Below are positions 61,908-64,000 of a stretch of DNA of 64,000 nt, piece by piece (the first letter of the stretch is position 1; every line of letters starts with the position of its first letter). Where the stretch lies: the NCBI RefSeq assembly GCF_017165765.1, contig NZ_JAFGZD010000017.1:1-64000 (forward strand), written 5' to 3'. The notes under the pieces are model-generated. The model saw only the letters and a program-made list of their open reading frames with translations, was not told the DNA's origin and ran no database searches. The position numbers and the translations under genes were made by a program. Source of the stretch: Pseudomonas capsici. GTDB taxonomy: Bacteria > Pseudomonadota > Gammaproteobacteria > Pseudomonadales > Pseudomonadaceae.

Positions 61908-62131
61908 GTGATGAGCCTCCCGACTATGGCCCGTAAATTGTTACTGCGTATTTTCACATGGATAGGTTAATCGATGCAGCGATGATTTTTTAAATCGCAT
62001 TTACAGCATCCGGGTCTTGGACACATTCAGTAATGCAAGTTCAAGACGGGCTCATGCTACGTGTTTTTACGCAAGGCAGAACCTGCCGATCGGCATACTA
62101 CGAAAGGATGGTACCGCCCGTCAGAGGAGTC

Positions 62132-62677
62132 TCAGGGGGCAGGGGGCGACAGGTCCTGGCGGGAAACCTTGCGGCAATGTACCAGCGCATCGCGGATCAT
62201 GAAGTTGACCAGTGTCGGTGAGACTCCCAGTTCCCGGGCGATTTCTTTTTGCGGTACGCCGTGCAGGCGATACATCTCGAATGCGTAGCGGGTGCGGCTG
62301 GGCAACTGAGCCAGAGCGTCGGCGATGTGTTCCAGGGTCACGAAATTGATGTGCGAGGTTTCGGGGGATGCACCGTGCACGACCACATTCAGCCCCTCTT
62401 CTTCGCTGCCCGAGTACTTTTGCTCAAGTGCCTGCTTGCGATAGTGATCGATGGCCAGATTGCGCACGATCTGAAACAGGTAACTCAATTGGGCCTTGAT
62501 CGATGAAGAGATTTCCGGGGCTGACTGCAGGCGGAAGAATGCATCCTGCACCACATCTTCTGCACGGGAGGTACAGCCGGTGATGCGGGTGGCTACTTTG
62601 ACCAGAACCGGACGGTTGTCGACGAAGGCCTGGAGCAGGGGGGTATCACACATACTTGTGGTCAGTCGTTCCGGCAT
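62132..62677 (-). CDS. pvdS: ECF iron-starvation sigma factor PvdS
   Basis: This 181-residue ECF sigma factor matches PvdS over nearly its full length: CDTPLLQAFVDNRPVLVKVATRITGC, SRAEDVVQDAFFRLQSAPEI, SYLFQIVRNLAIDHYRKQALEQKYSG, region 4 TRYAFEMYRLHGVPQKEIARELGVSPTLVNFMIRDALVHCRKV. PvdS turns on pyoverdine synthesis and export genes under iron limitation. The ATG at 62677 follows AGGTGATTTCC; a GTG at 62686 would add three residues. A Fur box lies upstream at 62740-62758. No pyoverdine genes are in the window. Confidence 0.95.
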   Translation of the reverse strand: MPERLTTSMCDTPLLQAFVDNRPVLVKVATRITGCTSRAEDVVQDAFFRLQSAPEISSSIKAQLSYLFQIVRNLAIDHYRKQALEQKYSGSEEEGLNVVVHGASPETSHINFVTLEHIADALAQLPSRTRYAFEMYRLHGVPQKEIARELGVSPTLVNFMIRDALVHCRKVSRQDLSPPAP

Positions 62678-62739
62678 GGAAATCACCTGGCAGCAATGAG
62701 TTTGCAGGGAGGCCCCGACATATCGCGCAACAAATTAGT

Positions 62740-62758
62740 GTGGATGATAATCATTGTC
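62740..62758. promoter_or_regulatory. Fur box upstream of pvdS
   Basis: TGATAATCATTGTC (62745-62758), preceded by GTGGA, matches the 19-base Fur consensus at 15 positions. It lies 63 bases upstream of the pvdS ATG, where Fur with Fe2+ would repress it. Confidence 0.82.
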
Positions 62759-62933
62759 AATTGTGGATGGTAACTAATTTCAGATATCCGGCATTCGTTT
62801 TTCCTGGCTGGCCATCTGATAACGGCTTGATCGACATCAAGGGCATGAATCCGGTCCAGGTCCAGAATGGTCGTGACCGTAGCGCTTGCTTTTGCAGGCG
62901 TGCATTTCGATGGAATGAGACACAGGAATCAGC

Positions 62934-64000
62934 ATGAACCTGTCTGTAGAGACGCCTGAAACACCGAAGGGCAAGGTGAAAATTCCCATGGGCCTGTTGA
63001 TCGGTGTACTGGCCATGGTCGCAGTGCTGTTCTTGCCTATGCCCGATGACTTGCCGGTTGCGGGCCACCGGATGCTGGCGATTCTGACCTTTGCCGTCGT
63101 GGTGTGGATTACCGAGGCTGTTTCCTACGAAGCCAGCGCAATCATGATCACTTCGCTGATTGCGTTTCTGATTGGCTCGGCACCCACCTTGCAGGACCCT
63201 TCGGTGCTGTATGGGTCATCCGCCGCTATCACGATGGCCCTGAGCGGGTTTTCCAATTCGGCACTGGCTCTGGTCACCGGGGCGCTCTTCCTGGCTGCGG
63301 CCATGACCCACACCGGGCTGGACCGGCGTATTGCGCTGGTTACCCTGTCGCGAATCGGCACCAGTACTCGCCGGATCATGATCGGCGCCATTGCCGTCAC
63401 CATTCTGCTCAGCCTTGTGGTGCCCAGTGCGACGGCACGCAGCGCGTGTGTTGTGCCCATCATGATGGGAGTGATTGCGGCATTTGGCGTCGACAAGCGT
63501 TCGAATATTGCCGTGGCGATCATGATCATCGTGGCCCAGGGCACCAGTGTCTGGAACATCGGCATCCAGACGGCAGCCGCACAGAACCTCCTGACTGCAG
63601 GCTTCATGGACAAGATGCTCGGCCAGCGGGTTTCCTGGATCGACTGGCTGATCGCCGGTGCGCCCTGGGCGTTGATCATGTCGGGAGTGCTGATTCTGCT
63701 GGTCCTCAAGCTTCTGCCACCGGAAAGCGACAGTATTCCCGGAGGCAAGGAAGCGGTTGCGCAGTCCCTGACCGACATAGGCCCGATGACCGGTGCCCAG
63801 AAGCGGCTGCTGAGCGTTTCTGTACTGTTGCTGCTGTTCTGGTCGACCGAGGGCAAGCTGCACAGTTTCGATACCACTTCCACCACCTACGCGGGCCTGG
63901 TGATTCTGCTTCTGCCGCGTTGGGGCGTCATGACCTGGAAGGATGTGCAGTCGCGCATTCCGTGGGGAACCGTGATTGTGTTCGGCGTCGGTATCAGCCT
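62934..64000 (+). CDS. SLC13/DASS-family anion symporter, truncated by window end
   Basis: The first 355 codons of a membrane transporter run to the window end without stop. The N terminus MNLSVETPETPKGKVKIPMG is followed by at least eight hydrophobic segments. Family features are HRMLAILTFAVVVWITEAVSYEASAIM, FSNSALALVTGALFLAAAM and VVPSATARSACVVPIMMGVI with the first Ser-Asn/Thr-type Na+/substrate loop. Relatives carry dicarboxylates, citrate or tartrate. Total family length is around 460-500 residues, so about 100-150 are missing. It is divergent from pvdS, with 256 bases between. Confidence 0.88.
   Translation, partial: MNLSVETPETPKGKVKIPMGLLIGVLAMVAVLFLPMPDDLPVAGHRMLAILTFAVVVWITEAVSYEASAIMITSLIAFLIGSAPTLQDPSVLYGSSAAITMALSGFSNSALALVTGALFLAAAMTHTGLDRRIALVTLSRIGTSTRRIMIGAIAVTILLSLVVPSATARSACVVPIMMGVIAAFGVDKRSNIAVAIMIIVAQGTSVWNIGIQTAAAQNLLTAGFMDKMLGQRVSWIDWLIAGAPWALIMSGVLILLVLKLLPPESDSIPGGKEAVAQSLTDIGPMTGAQKRLLSVSVLLLLFWSTEGKLHSFDTTSTTYAGLVILLLPRWGVMTWKDVQSRIPWGTVIVFGVGIS

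Noticed and set aside
62033..62288. Short overlapping plus-strand frames opposite the end of pvdS
   Set aside because: Three overlapping frames with no ribosome site or motif, lying antisense to the pvdS 3' end.

Overview
The window is a 64 kb stretch of a Pseudomonas chromosome. The evidence is the gene order (purN-purM, a cobO-to-cobS cobalamin operon, mupP-ubiG, mtnA-gyrA-serC-pheA-tyrA/aroA-cmk-rpsA-ihfB, wbpL-wbpM), a tyrA-aroA gene fusion, the iron-starvation sigma factor gene pvdS, and Pseudomonas-type REP palindromes. Codon use and REP type fit the P. syringae/P. fluorescens side of the genus better than P. aeruginosa, but the species cannot be fixed from the sequence alone. No rRNA, tRNA, CRISPR array, prophage or intact insertion sequence was seen.

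Layout. 0.1-9.8 kb: a DUF3108 protein, purN and purM (minus strand), a DUF2066 protein, an AI-2E-family permease, hda, a sirtuin, two tandem NlpC/P60 lipoproteins and a PQQ-type sugar dehydrogenase lipoprotein. 9.9-19.0 kb: a cobalamin riboswitch followed by ten tightly packed genes that activate, amidate and adenosylate the corrinoid, make dimethylbenzimidazole and assemble the nucleotide loop. 19.1-23.6 kb: an MFS transporter coupled to a 40-residue membrane peptide, a periplasmic glutathione peroxidase, a FadL-type porin and two uncharacterised small proteins. 23.6-24.5 kb: 0.9 kb of AT-rich non-coding DNA with a perfect DnaA box and repeats. 24.5-38.5 kb: rmuC, a 40-residue protein, an acyl-carrier-like protein lacking the serine, tapT, an EamA transporter, a quinone-reductase-like flavoprotein, fumC, a DUF2059 protein, bolA-like, trhO, a DsbA-family protein, an ABC exporter, and a GGDEF/EAL protein translationally coupled to a TenA-like diiron-type protein. 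38.6-43.4 kb (minus strand): a diguanylate cyclase, a YciK-type SDR, mupP, ubiG and a methylthioadenosine-deaminase-type amidohydrolase. 43.4-55.6 kb (plus strand): mtnA, gyrA, serC, pheA, a hisC relic, tyrA-aroA, cmk, rpsA, ihfB and a LapA-domain protein. 55.6-61.3 kb: the locus that holds the O-antigen cluster in P. aeruginosa, here reduced to one beta-CASP metallo-hydrolase plus wbpL and wbpM, followed by a ComEA-like gene. 61.3-64.0 kb: a TetR regulator, pvdS with a Fur box, and the start of an SLC13 transporter cut by the window end.

The features most worth a second look are the nearly complete deletion of hisC between pheA and tyrA-aroA, the almost empty O-antigen locus carrying a metallo-hydrolase in AT-rich DNA, the DnaA-box-bearing non-coding region before rmuC, the serine-less acyl-carrier-like protein, and the GGDEF/EAL-TenA coupled pair.
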